Positions 43,757 through 52,234 are shown, numbered from the stretch's first letter. The stretch is 64,000 nt of DNA from URNF01 sp045634325 (GCA_045634325.1 JAZRAA010000034.1:1-64000), one strand, 5' to 3'. The notes: generated from the sequence alone by a model not told the origin. Numbers and translations are program-made.

Positions 43757-43780
43757 GCTGCACCCCTCCTCTCTTTCGCA

Positions 43781-43792
43781 AACAATTGTGCA
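43781..43792 (+). promoter_or_regulatory. Candidate AraC-regulator site in the regulator gene leader
   Basis: AACAATTGTGCA, identical to the reverse-strand site at 42723-42734; 25 bases upstream of the araC-type start codon. Confidence 0.4.
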
Positions 43793-43880
43793 AAAAAGAC
43801 CAAAAAAATGTCAAAAAAAGAAAGCATCCGCTTTGCTATTCCCAAAAGAAAAACCCTCTGCAACCATGCTTTCTACCCTC

Positions 43881-43909
43881 ATATTAGTACATTTGTGCAC
43901 ATCTGTCAA
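43881..43909 (-). promoter_or_regulatory. Promoter of the AraC-family gene with a palindrome in its spacer
   Basis: On the minus strand, TTGACA (43904-43909), 17-base spacer, TAATAT (43881-43886). The spacer holds TGTGCACA, flanked symmetrically by ACA/TGT, and on the plus strand this reads ACATTTGTGCA, close to the two other candidate sites. The remaining 43910-44084 sequence holds no gene. Confidence 0.6.
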
Positions 43910-44084
43910 GAAAAATATCACCTTTTTTGGAAAAACACATCCATTTCATACACTGTTTGAAAAACCGTTACGCACAACGATAATTGCGAATAATAATGCA
44001 AATTTCAACATTTGTTACGCGTGTCATTTTACAAATTAATGCAACAATATCTTTTGGCAGCCTTATAAAAAATGTCGAAAAACT

Positions 44085-44112
44085 TTGACAAACATCGTTT
44101 CTGTTGTATAAT
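44085..44112 (+). promoter_or_regulatory. Promoter of the beta-lactamase-fold hydrolase and glyA
   Basis: TTGACA (44085-44090), 16-base spacer, TATAAT (44107-44112). Confidence 0.75.
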
Positions 44113-44154
44113 AGAATAAATACTTTATTTAATACCAAAGAAGGAGGGATAACG

Positions 44155-45111
44155 GTGAACAGAAGAATCTGGGCGACGGTTGCGTTTGTCGCTTGCACAA
44201 TAGCAATGGTGTATGCGTGCAGCCTTTTATTCACTACTGCCCACATTCCCACCAGCACCGTTATCCACGCGACCACGGCGCAACCTAGCCAAACAACCAC
44301 AACCCCTTCTGCTACGACAACCACCACCGTTACAACGCAGCAACCCGACGACCCGCGAGCGGGATTCAGCTTCACGGAGGAACAACAACAGCAGTTGGAT
44401 AACGTTCTCAAATCCTACGGCGGAAACGTGGCCGTTTGGTATGAAGATTTACACTCCTCATATACCTATCGGTATAATACCGACCACACCTTCTTTGCGG
44501 CGAGCATCATCAAAGCTCCCTACTGCATGTATATTCTGCAACTGGCGTCCGAAGGCAAATGTGACTTGACGCAAAAAATCGCCTTCACGAAAGATATAAA
44601 ATCAGACGGCACGGGGATTGTCAAAGAACAACCGTACGGTACGGAATTCACGGTGCAACAATTGATAGAATATGCCATTTGCGACAGCGACAATGCGGCT
44701 TTGCGTATGCTGCGCACCATATATCCCGCCGAAGATTTCAGACAGTTTTCTTCCTCTATCGGTATTCAAAACGTGAATGCTATCAGCAACATTACCGGTG
44801 CGAATATCGATGCCGCCGATGCCGCAACCTATATGCGTGCCATCTACAAATTTATGCAAGAAAACGAAACGTACGGCGGTATGATGCATGAATATATGAC
44901 CAAAACCGCTAATCCTATGTTTACATCGTCTTACACCCTTGTTCGAAAATACGGATGGGCAACCGATGCATTTCACGATACCGCAATCGTGGAAGCACCG
45001 TATCCATATATTCTGGTGTTTCTCACCGACCACGCAGAAGGGACGGCAACCGATTTTGCCATGTTCCGCAACCTCTCCAAAACGGTGGAAACATTTTCTG
45101 CACAATCTTAA
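44155..45111 (+). CDS. Serine hydrolase of the class A beta-lactamase fold, membrane-anchored
   Basis: This 318-residue protein has a membrane anchor or signal (~6-27) and a Thr/Pro/Ser-rich linker (~35-65), then a penicillin-recognising domain. The nucleophile is in ASIIKAPY (SxxK near 117), the second element is SDNAA (SDN near 180), and KYG near 262 stands in for KTG. The GTG start at 44155 has AAGGAGGGATAAC upstream; the frame opens earlier at 44104, but that is inside the promoter. It could be a beta-lactamase or a peptidoglycan-related enzyme; a clear ExxLN deacylation motif is not evident, so resistance is not claimed. glyA follows after 25 bases. Confidence 0.8.
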   Translation: MNRRIWATVAFVACTIAMVYACSLLFTTAHIPTSTVIHATTAQPSQTTTTPSATTTTTVTTQQPDDPRAGFSFTEEQQQQLDNVLKSYGGNVAVWYEDLHSSYTYRYNTDHTFFAASIIKAPYCMYILQLASEGKCDLTQKIAFTKDIKSDGTGIVKEQPYGTEFTVQQLIEYAICDSDNAALRMLRTIYPAEDFRQFSSSIGIQNVNAISNITGANIDAADAATYMRAIYKFMQENETYGGMMHEYMTKTANPMFTSSYTLVRKYGWATDAFHDTAIVEAPYPYILVFLTDHAEGTATDFAMFRNLSKTVETFSAQS

Positions 45112-45136
45112 ATATTAAATAAAAGGAGATATATGT

Positions 45137-46375
45137 ATGTTTACCGACAAACTGAAAAATTTTGACGCCGAAGTGTTTGCGGCTTGCGACCGCGAATTCA
45201 ACCGTCAACAACACAACATTGAGTTGATTGCCTCTGAAAACATTGTTTCCAAAGCAGTTTTGCTTGCAGCAGGCAGTGTGCTCACCAACAAATACGCCGA
45301 AGGATATCCCGGCAAACGGTATTACGGCGGTTGCGTGCACGTTGACGAAGTGGAAGAAATCGCCAGACAGCGCGCTTGCAAATTATTTGGTGCAGACCAT
45401 GCCAACGTGCAACCGCACAGCGGCGCAAGTGCCAACCTTGCTGTGTTTTTTGCACTGTTACAGCCGGGCGATACCGTCATGGGTATGAACCTTGCACACG
45501 GCGGTCACTTGTCCCACGGTTCTCCTGTGAACATCTCCGGTAAATATTTCAACATTGTGCCTTACGGTGTGGACACCTCTACCGGCTATATCGATTATGA
45601 TGAAATGCGCAAAATCGCCTTGGAATGCAAACCAAAAATGATGGTGGTGGGCGCAAGCGCCTATCCGCGCACCATCGATTTTGCAAAATGCCGCGCCATC
45701 GCCGACGAAGTGGGCGCATATTTGATGGTGGATATGGCGCACATTGCGGGCTTGATTGCCGCAGGTTTACATCCCAATCCCGTGCCGTATGCCGACGTGG
45801 TAACCACCACCACCCACAAAACCTTGCGTGGTCCGCGCGGTGGCATGATTTTGTGTAGAGAAGAACTCGCAAAACAAATCGACAAAGCCATCTTCCCCGG
45901 TATCCAAGGTGGTCCGCTGATGCATATCGTTGCCGCCAAAGCGGTAGCCCTCGGCGAAGCCTTGACCGATGAATTTAAAGTGTATCAACAAAATATCGTC
46001 AAAAACGCAAAAGCGTTATCTAACGCACTGCTCGCAGAAGGCTTAGACCTCGTTTCCGGCGGCACTGACAACCATTTGATGCTGCTCGACCTGCGTTCTG
46101 CCGGCATTACCGGCAAAGAACTTGAGCATCGTTTGGATGCCGTGCATATCACCGCCAACAAAAACGCCATCCCCGACGACCCGCAAAGTCCGTTTGTGAC
46201 CAGCGGTGTGCGTTTGGGCACGCCTGCTGTTACTTCCCGCGGCTTTGGCGAGGCGGAAATGGTGAAAATTGCCAAATGGATTGCCACGGTTGTGCGTGAT
46301 TTCGAAGGCAATCAAGAACGTATCACCAAAGAAGTTATCGAACTGTGCGAAAAATTCCCGATTTATTGCGATTGA
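45137..46375 (+). CDS. glyA: Serine hydroxymethyltransferase
   Basis: This 412-residue PLP enzyme interconverts serine and glycine with tetrahydrofolate, the main source of one-carbon units. Diagnostic blocks are NIELIASENIVSKAVL, NKYAEGYPGKRYYGGC, VDMAHIAGLIAAGLHPNPVPYADVVTTTTHKTLRGPRGG (the PLP Lys is in THKT) and GTPAVTSRGF. The length is normal. AAGGAG precedes the ATG. There is no promoter in the 25-base gap after the hydrolase gene, so it appears to be read from the promoter at 44085. An alternative is an unseen internal promoter in the hydrolase gene. Confidence 0.96.
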   Translation: MFTDKLKNFDAEVFAACDREFNRQQHNIELIASENIVSKAVLLAAGSVLTNKYAEGYPGKRYYGGCVHVDEVEEIARQRACKLFGADHANVQPHSGASANLAVFFALLQPGDTVMGMNLAHGGHLSHGSPVNISGKYFNIVPYGVDTSTGYIDYDEMRKIALECKPKMMVVGASAYPRTIDFAKCRAIADEVGAYLMVDMAHIAGLIAAGLHPNPVPYADVVTTTTHKTLRGPRGGMILCREELAKQIDKAIFPGIQGGPLMHIVAAKAVALGEALTDEFKVYQQNIVKNAKALSNALLAEGLDLVSGGTDNHLMLLDLRSAGITGKELEHRLDAVHITANKNAIPDDPQSPFVTSGVRLGTPAVTSRGFGEAEMVKIAKWIATVVRDFEGNQERITKEVIELCEKFPIYCD

Positions 46376-46410
46376 AAATTGCGTGTATAAAGCCAACTGT
46401 CCTCGCCCAT

Positions 46411-46506
46411 ACTATCAACGGAGAAACATTCTCCGACCGAGAGGTAAGCGGAAATCCGCCCTTTTACAATACTGTTCGGATTTCTCATTTAAGTGGGGTG
46501 AAAGAC
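46411..46506 (+). ncRNA. Candidate structured leader of the DUF378 gene
   Basis: After glyA, a 7-bp hairpin CGGAGAA/TTCTCCG (46419-46435) is followed by GCGGAAATCCGC (46448-46459). Its inner part GAAATCCG (46451-46458) can instead pair perfectly with CGGATTTC (46477-46484). The ribosome site GGGGTGA follows at about 46495. The alternative pairings are riboswitch-like, but I recognise no known class. Confidence 0.3.
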
Positions 46507-46719
46507 ATGCTGGACAGACTGGCTTTGCTACTGGTCGTGGTTGGTGCTCTCAACTGGGGAAGCGTGGGACTCTTCCAATTCGATATTGTCTCATGGCTTT
46601 TCGGCGGTGCGGACTCTCTTATCAGTCGCATCATTTTCACGTTGGTTGGCCTTGCAGGACTTTGGTGCATCTCTCTGTTTTTCAGAAGACGTAACGAAGT
46701 TTTGGTCGACGACGACTAA
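46507..46719 (+). CDS. DUF378 family small membrane protein (YuzA-like)
   Basis: This 70-residue protein has two membrane segments (~5-25 and ~40-60) separated by a short loop, the typical DUF378 plan: LALLLVVVGALNWGSVGLFQFD, then IISRIIFTLVGLAGLWCI-type helix, and an acidic end (VDDD). The function of the family is unknown. GGGGTGA precedes the ATG at good spacing; the frame is open much further upstream but overlaps glyA and a structured leader. It could be read through from glyA, since no clear terminator separates them. Confidence 0.85.
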   Translation: MLDRLALLLVVVGALNWGSVGLFQFDIVSWLFGGADSLISRIIFTLVGLAGLWCISLFFRRRNEVLVDDD

Positions 46720-46734
46720 GCAAAAACCCAAAAA

Positions 46735-46769
46735 AGAAGCACCGCTTGTGCGGTGCCCCCTTTTTATTT
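46735..46769. terminator. Bidirectional terminator between DUF378 and ackA
   Basis: Stem GCACCGC/GCGGTGC, loop TTGT, T5 on the plus exit and T6 on the minus exit. Confidence 0.8.
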
Positions 46770-46775
46770 CCAAAC

Positions 46776-47984
46776 TTATTGTACCAATGCCACGGTATCT
46801 CTGGCGATAACCAATTCTTCGTTGGTCGCAATCACGAAACCACGCACAGCCGAATCGGGAGTGGTGATTTCGATTTCATCCGCGCGAGTATTATTGGCCG
46901 CTTCATCGATTTTAACGCCCAAGTAAGCGAGCGATTTAAGAACATCCTCACGAATGTCCGCGCAGTTTTCCGCAATGCCGGCGGTGAACACAATGGCATC
47001 CAAGCCGCCCAAAGCAGCAACATAACCGCCGATAATCTTGGCGAGTTGATAGCTGCGCATTTTGTAGAACAGCTTAGCACGGTCATGTGCGGGATGCTGC
47101 GGGTCGGCAATGGCGGCGGTCAAATCACGGTTGTCACTGGTGAAACCGGAGATGCCGAGCATGCCGGATTTCTTGTTCATAACGTCGTCCATCTGTTTGG
47201 GCGTGAAACCCTCTTTTTCCATGATGTAGGTGACAATGGAGGGGTCGATAGAACCGCAACGAGTGCCCATCAACATGCCGTCCAGCGGCGTTAAACCCAT
47301 GGTGGTGTCAATACATTTGCCGTCTTTCACAGCGGAAATGGAACCGCCGTTACCGATGTGGCAGGTGATGATGCGGGTGCCTTTGCCGTCGGGTTTACCC
47401 AGCAATTCCTGGCAACGTGCACTGACAAAGCGATGAGAAGTGCCATGGAAACCATAGCGGCGCACGCCGTATTTCTCATAATACTCATACGGCACACCGA
47501 ACATATACGCCTCGGGTTCCATCGTCTGATGGAAGGCGGTATCAAACACTGCAACCTGCGGCACATCCTCACCAAAAGCAGCGGTAGCGGCACGAATGCC
47601 CTGCAAATTCGCCATGTTGTGCAACGGTGCCAAGGAAGCGAGACGCTCCACTGTTTCCAACACTTCATCAGAAATTTTAACCGATTTTGCAAATTTGTCG
47701 CCACCCTGTACCACACGGTGCCCAATTGCTTCAACCTCGGACAAATCGTTAATCACTTTACCCTCACCGCTGGTGAGCGCTTTTTTTACCTGTTCAAACG
47801 CAACCACGTGGTCGGGCATATCAATCTGTTCAGTATGCGCGTAGCCGGTGCTGGTTTTGTGGGTCATGGAACCATCGATGCCGATACGCTCACACAAACC
47901 TTTTGCCAATACTTTTTCGCCGTCCATGTCGATAAGCTGGTATTTCAGCGAAGAACTGCCGGCATTGATAACCAAAACTTTCAT
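46776..47984 (-). CDS. ackA: Acetate kinase
   Basis: This 402-residue kinase converts acetyl phosphate and ADP to acetate and ATP, the energy-yielding step of clostridial fermentation. It starts VLVINAGSSSLKYQL. Other blocks are RVVQGGDKF, FDTAFHQTMEPEAYMFGVPYEYY, RRYGFHGTSH, ITCHIGNGGSISA and DTTMGLTPLDGMLMGTRCGSIDP. ATG 47984 follows GGAGGAT; the frame is open 76 codons further but crosses the promoter and the divergent gene. No phosphotransacetylase gene is adjacent. Its divergent partner, tmcAL, encodes an enzyme that consumes acetate. Confidence 0.97.
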   Translation of the reverse strand: MKVLVINAGSSSLKYQLIDMDGEKVLAKGLCERIGIDGSMTHKTSTGYAHTEQIDMPDHVVAFEQVKKALTSGEGKVINDLSEVEAIGHRVVQGGDKFAKSVKISDEVLETVERLASLAPLHNMANLQGIRAATAAFGEDVPQVAVFDTAFHQTMEPEAYMFGVPYEYYEKYGVRRYGFHGTSHRFVSARCQELLGKPDGKGTRIITCHIGNGGSISAVKDGKCIDTTMGLTPLDGMLMGTRCGSIDPSIVTYIMEKEGFTPKQMDDVMNKKSGMLGISGFTSDNRDLTAAIADPQHPAHDRAKLFYKMRSYQLAKIIGGYVAALGGLDAIVFTAGIAENCADIREDVLKSLAYLGVKIDEAANNTRADEIEITTPDSAVRGFVIATNEELVIARDTVALVQ

Positions 47985-48039
47985 TTTTATCCTCCATCTT
48001 CCCAAACGGAAATTTTTGGTGTATAATAACAACAGAGTG

Positions 48040-48068
48040 ATTATATACCCTTTTAAAAAGTTTTTCAA
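48040..48068 (-). promoter_or_regulatory. Promoter of ackA
   Basis: On the minus strand, TTGAAA (48063-48068), 17-base spacer, TATAAT (48040-48045). A plus-strand TATAAT at 48022-48027 with a weak -35 may serve tmcAL. Confidence 0.7.
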
Positions 48069-48086
48069 GTGTTTAGGAGTAGGATT

Positions 48087-49292
48087 ATGAACATCACCGG
48101 TATCATTGCCGAATATGACCCCCTGCATAACGGCCATGCGCACCATATTGCCACTGCAAAAGCAATGGGCGCAGACCGTGTTATTGTGGTGCTCGGCGGT
48201 AACTTCACCCAACGTGGCGAACCTGCTTTGTTACCCAAATCCGAGCGGGTGTGTATGGCTTTGGCAAATGGTGCCGACTTGGTGGTGGAACTACCGCAAC
48301 CGTGGGCATGTGCATGTGCGGAAAACTTCGCAAAGGGCGGCGTTTCCATTCTGCACGATATGGGATGCGTTGACACGGTGTGTTTTGGCAGTGAATGCGG
48401 GGATACAGACTTGTTGCTACACCTCGCTTCGCTCATGCAAACCGAAAAATTTTCCCAAAAATTGCAACAAACTTTGCAAAATGGCACACCATATGCCGCT
48501 GCGGTACAAGAGGCAGTCGCGCAACTCACCGACACCAAAACAGCGGCAGTGCTGCGACAACCGAACAACACACTGGGACTGGAATATTGCAAAGCCTTAT
48601 TACACTATAACAGCGCCATCCGCCCGCTCGCCATCGTGCGTGAAGGCGGTGCGCACAACAGCCACACTGCGCAAAACGGCATCGCCTCTGCCAGCCATAT
48701 CCGTATATTGACCAAAAATGGAGAATTAAAAAAGGCGGCAAAATATATGCCGCCCTCTTCCTATACAATTTTAGAAAACGCTTGCGAAAGCGGTCACGCC
48801 CTGACCGACACCGACACAGCGGACCGTATCCAACTGGCGTTTTTGCGTCGTCTTTCCAAAACGGATTTCGCCGCCTTACCGTCGGTGAGCGAAGGCTTGG
48901 AAAACCGCTTATATACAGCCGTGCAACAGCAAGCCACCTTGCAAGACGTGGTCACGGGTGTTGCCACAAAACGCTATACAAGCGCACGCATCCGCCGTAT
49001 ATTAACCGCCGGTTACGTAGGTTTGCCTGCTGATTGGGAACAGAAAAAACCACCGTATGTGCGGGTTTTAGGGCTTGGTGCCAACGGCAGCGAGCTGTTA
49101 TCAAACATCCAAGAAAACGCTACCATACCGTTGTTCACCGACCCGATGCAACCGCCCGCTGACGATTTTTCGAAAGCCGTTTTTCAAGTGGAATGTAGAG
49201 CAAACGACCTATATGGTGCGTTGTTGCCAACACCCACTCCCTGCGGACAAATTTTCACTGTCGGGATGCTTAAACATCCCGTGGGAACGTGA
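48087..49292 (+). CDS. tmcAL: tRNA(Met) cytidine acetate ligase
   Basis: This 401-residue nucleotidyltransferase-fold enzyme uses acetate and ATP to form acetyl-AMP and acetylate C34 of elongator tRNA-Met. GIIAEYDPLHNGHAHHI carries the HxGH-type site. VLGGNFTQRGEPALLPKSER and PWACACAENFAKGG are TmcAL/YlbM hallmarks, and SSYTILENA and VATKRYTSARIRRIL lie in the second half. ATG 48087 follows TAGGAG. It diverges from ackA, and the two share the metabolite acetate. The last 23 bases overlap the end of the convergent oxidoreductase gene. Confidence 0.93.
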   Translation: MNITGIIAEYDPLHNGHAHHIATAKAMGADRVIVVLGGNFTQRGEPALLPKSERVCMALANGADLVVELPQPWACACAENFAKGGVSILHDMGCVDTVCFGSECGDTDLLLHLASLMQTEKFSQKLQQTLQNGTPYAAAVQEAVAQLTDTKTAAVLRQPNNTLGLEYCKALLHYNSAIRPLAIVREGGAHNSHTAQNGIASASHIRILTKNGELKKAAKYMPPSSYTILENACESGHALTDTDTADRIQLAFLRRLSKTDFAALPSVSEGLENRLYTAVQQQATLQDVVTGVATKRYTSARIRRILTAGYVGLPADWEQKKPPYVRVLGLGANGSELLSNIQENATIPLFTDPMQPPADDFSKAVFQVECRANDLYGALLPTPTPCGQIFTVGMLKHPVGT

Positions 49293-50262
49293 TGTTTGCT
49301 TCTTTGCGCATACGATACATGTAGGACGACACCTGTAATGCCAATTCCTTATGCCATGCATACGTATCTCTCTCGCCGCTTTGCACCCAACGTGCAAATG
49401 CGGCGATTTCTCTTCCCATCAGCGTTTCTTTGTCGTCTCCTTGCCACAGCACTTTTGGCGGTTGCCCGTTTGCATACAACACAATATCCTGCACTTTCGA
49501 AATCGAGTCTACAACGACACTGCCTTTATCGCCGATGATTTCACTGGGAGATACCGCTTGTCCCGTTTTAGAGCAAGTGAGTATAACCTGTCCAAAAGGA
49601 TATTCCCACACCGACACACCCGCCGCATCTGCACCGGTACGTAAAAAAGAAGCGGAGGTATGCGTCGATAAAGGTTCTCCAAACAAAACGAGAGCAGGAT
49701 ACACACAATATACCCCTAAATCCTGTAAGCAACCCGCTTCAAGCACAGGATTGAAAATATTAGGGGTTTCTCCCCGCTCATAAGCGGGATATTTCGATGA
49801 TAACTGTGAAAAATCAAAGCGAGCAAGGGTAAGATTGCCCAGAGATTTCACGGCATCTTGCAAAATTTTCAACTGCGGTTGAAACAACAGCATGATTGCC
49901 TCTGCCAACATACACCCATTTTGTGCGGCGATGCGATACGCTTGCTCCAACTCTTCGGGAAAAGCACTCAAGGATTTTTCACACAACACGTGCTTGCCGT
50001 TTTGCAAAAATACGGTTGCTTGCTCCATGTGAAAACGGTTTGGACTGGCAATATACACCATATCGAGCAAATCAGATTTTGCCATTTCTTCTATATCGGT
50101 GAAGGTATATGGTGCGCCGTGCTGTGCCGCATACGCTTTTGCACGCTCGTTGGTGCGGGAATATACTGCGGTCAATTCCAAATGGTCATATTGTTTGGCG
50201 CCGTTAATCATGGCATCGGTAATCCAACCGCTGCCCACAACACCGAAACGAACTTTTTTCAT
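49270..50262 (-). CDS. Gfo/Idh/MocA family oxidoreductase
   Basis: This 330-residue NAD(P)-dependent oxidoreductase is a second member of the family in this window, only distantly similar to the one at 41609. The Rossmann start is VRFGVVGSGWITDAMINGA; the conserved Lys is in HVLCEKSLSAF (Ser replaces the usual Pro after EK). LEAGCLQDLGVYCVYPALVLFGEP is the C-terminal domain motif. GAGGAGA precedes the ATG. It is convergent with tmcAL and shares 23 bases with it; a CGGGATG/CATCCCG hairpin lies in the overlap. Substrate unknown. Confidence 0.87.
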   Translation of the reverse strand: MKKVRFGVVGSGWITDAMINGAKQYDHLELTAVYSRTNERAKAYAAQHGAPYTFTDIEEMAKSDLLDMVYIASPNRFHMEQATVFLQNGKHVLCEKSLSAFPEELEQAYRIAAQNGCMLAEAIMLLFQPQLKILQDAVKSLGNLTLARFDFSQLSSKYPAYERGETPNIFNPVLEAGCLQDLGVYCVYPALVLFGEPLSTHTSASFLRTGADAAGVSVWEYPFGQVILTCSKTGQAVSPSEIIGDKGSVVVDSISKVQDIVLYANGQPPKVLWQGDDKETLMGREIAAFARWVQSGERDTYAWHKELALQVSSYMYRMRKEANITFPRDV

Positions 50263-50330
50263 CTCTCATTTTCTCCTCAAAGTATGTATTTTCTTTTATA
50301 TCCCGCAAACACTAAACACGGGTGAAAAAA

Positions 50331-50705
50331 GTGGAACGAACAAAACAAAAAGGTGAATATTGGAAATACCCTCTCATCGGCGCACTCGCCGGCGCGGCAA
50401 ATGGTTTATTTGGTGCAGGCGGTGGGCTTTTTTTGGTACCGCTATTCATTAAGCTCACCAAAATGGAAGAAAAAAAGGCGTTTGCAACCTCGGTAGCGGT
50501 GATTTTTCCGCTATCGGTAGTTTCTCTGATAGTATACCTTTTGCGTGGGGAAAATATCCTTTCGCGCGGGTTGCCATTCGTCATCGGCGGTATTATCGGC
50601 GGACTGGTCAGCGGGAAACTGTTTTCCCGTGTGTCTGCTTTGTGGTTGCATCGCTTGTTTGGATTGCTTCTGGTATACGGCGCAATCCGCTCGTTATTTT
50701 TCTGA
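50331..50705 (+). CDS. Half-size TSUP/TauE permease, subunit 1
   Basis: This ~124-residue membrane protein corresponds to one repeat of the sulfite exporter TauE/SafE family, with four hydrophobic segments. GALAGAANGLFGAGGGLFLVPLF is the glycine-rich repeat motif. The GTG 50331 start has GGGTGA five bases upstream; GTG 50322 is the alternative. The next gene, 8 bases on, encodes the other half. The pair therefore looks like a two-protein version of a transporter that is normally one ~250-residue chain. The substrate may be a sulfonate, sulfite or another organic acid. Confidence 0.85.
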   Translation: MERTKQKGEYWKYPLIGALAGAANGLFGAGGGLFLVPLFIKLTKMEEKKAFATSVAVIFPLSVVSLIVYLLRGENILSRGLPFVIGGIIGGLVSGKLFSRVSALWLHRLFGLLLVYGAIRSLFF

Positions 50706-50713
50706 GGTGAAAC

Positions 50714-51073
50714 ATGCATTTATTGGACGGATTTATAGGGTTTTTAACCGGTATTATCAGCGGCTTTGGTGTAGGTGGCGGCTCTCTGCTGGTATTATAC
50801 CTCACCGTATTTGCCGGGGTAGACCAATACACCGCCGGTGGTATCAATTTGTTATATTTTACGGGTTGCGCACCCGCCGCACTCATCACCCACATCCGCC
50901 AAAAACGTATCGTCTGGCGGGCGGTATGGCTGTGCCTGTCAGCAGGCCTACCCTTATCTGTCGGGGCGGCATTTTTGAGCAGTCATATCGATACGGAATT
51001 ATTGCATAAAGCATTTGGCGGGGTACTATTATATATCGGCATCAAAGAATTGTTGTATAAACCGGCTAGGTAA
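50714..51073 (+). CDS. Half-size TSUP/TauE permease, subunit 2
   Basis: This 119-residue membrane protein also has four hydrophobic segments and the repeat motif, here GFLTGIISGFGVGGGSLLVLYL. It ends with GGVLLYIGIKELLYK, the usual end of a TauE repeat. GAGGTGA precedes the ATG, which is 8 bases after the first half-gene stop. No frameshift could simply fuse the two: the first ends with a normal stop and the second has its own ribosome site, so both are probably real proteins that assemble together. Confidence 0.85.
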   Translation: MHLLDGFIGFLTGIISGFGVGGGSLLVLYLTVFAGVDQYTAGGINLLYFTGCAPAALITHIRQKRIVWRAVWLCLSAGLPLSVGAAFLSSHIDTELLHKAFGGVLLYIGIKELLYKPAR

Positions 51074-51115
51074 AGTATATCCTAATTTTTTTAAAATTGC
51101 AATCGCTTCAAAGGG

Positions 51116-51144
51116 TCGACAAAATCATATTTTTGTTGTATAAT
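51116..51144 (+). promoter_or_regulatory. Promoter of the GT2-GtrA gene
   Basis: TCGACA (51116-51121), 17-base spacer, TATAAT (51139-51144). Confidence 0.65.
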
Positions 51145-51178
51145 AAAAATGTTAGTTGTCGAAAGCGAGGGGAAATCT

Positions 51179-52234
51179 ATGATAGTCTTAATACCTGCGT
51201 ATCAACCCGACGAAGAACTGGTCAAGTTGACACACTTATTCACCGCGCAAACCGATTTTCATTTGCTGGTGGTCAACGATGGCAGTGCGCCCGAAAAACG
51301 AGCGATTTTCGACGCGTTGCCGGACAGCGTGACCGTATTACACCATGAGGTAAACCAAGGAAAAGGCCGTGCTATGAAAACCGGCATGACCTACATAAAG
51401 GAACACTACCCCGATACCGAAGGCGTGGTGGTCGTGGATGCGGACGGTCAACATCTGTTGCCGGACGTGTTACGGGTTTGTGAAACCCTCAAAGAATATC
51501 CCGATGCCTTGATTTTAGGTTCTCGGCAGTTCACGGGAAAAGTGCCGCTTCGCAGTATGGTAGGCAACACCATTACCCGTTATGTATTCGCATTGGCGAG
51601 TGGGGTGATGGTACACGATACCCAAACCGGTCTGCGTGCTTTTTCTGTGGGCCGTATCCCGCAACTGCTTACATTCAAAGGCGAGCGTTATGAATACGAA
51701 ATGAATATGTTGCTGGGTGCCGCTGAACAACACATACCCCTTCGTGAAGTATACATAGAAACGGTGTATTTGGACGAAGAAAATTCCTCGTCTCACTTCA
51801 ATCCTTTGCGGGATTCTTTGCGCATCTACGGCTGTATTTTAAAATTCACAGGTTCCTCGCTCGCCGCTTTTGTCATCGACTATGCGTTGGTACTGTTGCT
51901 GGCTTGGATTTTCGGATTTTTCCAAATGGAACAAAAATGGGTGCTGTTATACAGTGCCGTGATTGCACGTATCGTGAGTTCCATGTGTAATTTCCTCATC
52001 AATCGACGTGTGGTATTCAACTCGGACGACAACATGCTCAAGGTCGCCACCAAATACTACATCGTCGCCGCACTGATTTTGCTGCTCAACTATTTGTTGT
52101 TGCGGGTGTTCAACATTGGCTTACAAATACCGCTTTCGGCTGCAAAATTGATTGTGGAAGCACTGCTGTTTGCTGTCAGCCTCGCTTTGCAGAGATTTTT
52201 TGTGTTTGGCCAAAAAACCGACGCAAAATCTTGA
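51179..52234 (+). CDS. Family 2 glycosyltransferase fused to a GtrA-like membrane domain
   Basis: This 351-residue protein has an N-terminal GT-A domain of the dolichol-phosphate mannosyltransferase type (VLIPAYQPDEELVKL, VVNDGS, NQGKGRAMKTGM, VVVDADGQH near residue 85, TQTGLRAF). Residues ~215-345 form a four-segment GtrA-like domain (LAAFVIDYALVLLLAWIFG, MCNFLINRRVVF). Such proteins make a polyprenyl-phosphate sugar and help move it across the membrane for glycan or protein decoration. ATG 51179 follows GAGGGG; earlier in-frame starts lie upstream of the transcription start. Monocistronic; the acceptor lipid and sugar are inferred only from the family. Confidence 0.87.
   Translation: MIVLIPAYQPDEELVKLTHLFTAQTDFHLLVVNDGSAPEKRAIFDALPDSVTVLHHEVNQGKGRAMKTGMTYIKEHYPDTEGVVVVDADGQHLLPDVLRVCETLKEYPDALILGSRQFTGKVPLRSMVGNTITRYVFALASGVMVHDTQTGLRAFSVGRIPQLLTFKGERYEYEMNMLLGAAEQHIPLREVYIETVYLDEENSSSHFNPLRDSLRIYGCILKFTGSSLAAFVIDYALVLLLAWIFGFFQMEQKWVLLYSAVIARIVSSMCNFLINRRVVFNSDDNMLKVATKYYIVAALILLLNYLLLRVFNIGLQIPLSAAKLIVEALLFAVSLALQRFFVFGQKTDAKS

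Noticed and set aside
44155..45111. Calling the serine hydrolase an antibiotic-resistance beta-lactamase
   Set aside because: SxxK and SDN are present, but the third motif is KYG and no clear ExxLN deacylation Glu is seen, so resistance cannot be supported.
49261..49281. CGGGATG/CATCCCG hairpin as a terminator for tmcAL and the convergent oxidoreductase gene
   Set aside because: It lies inside both coding ends and has no T-tract on either side.
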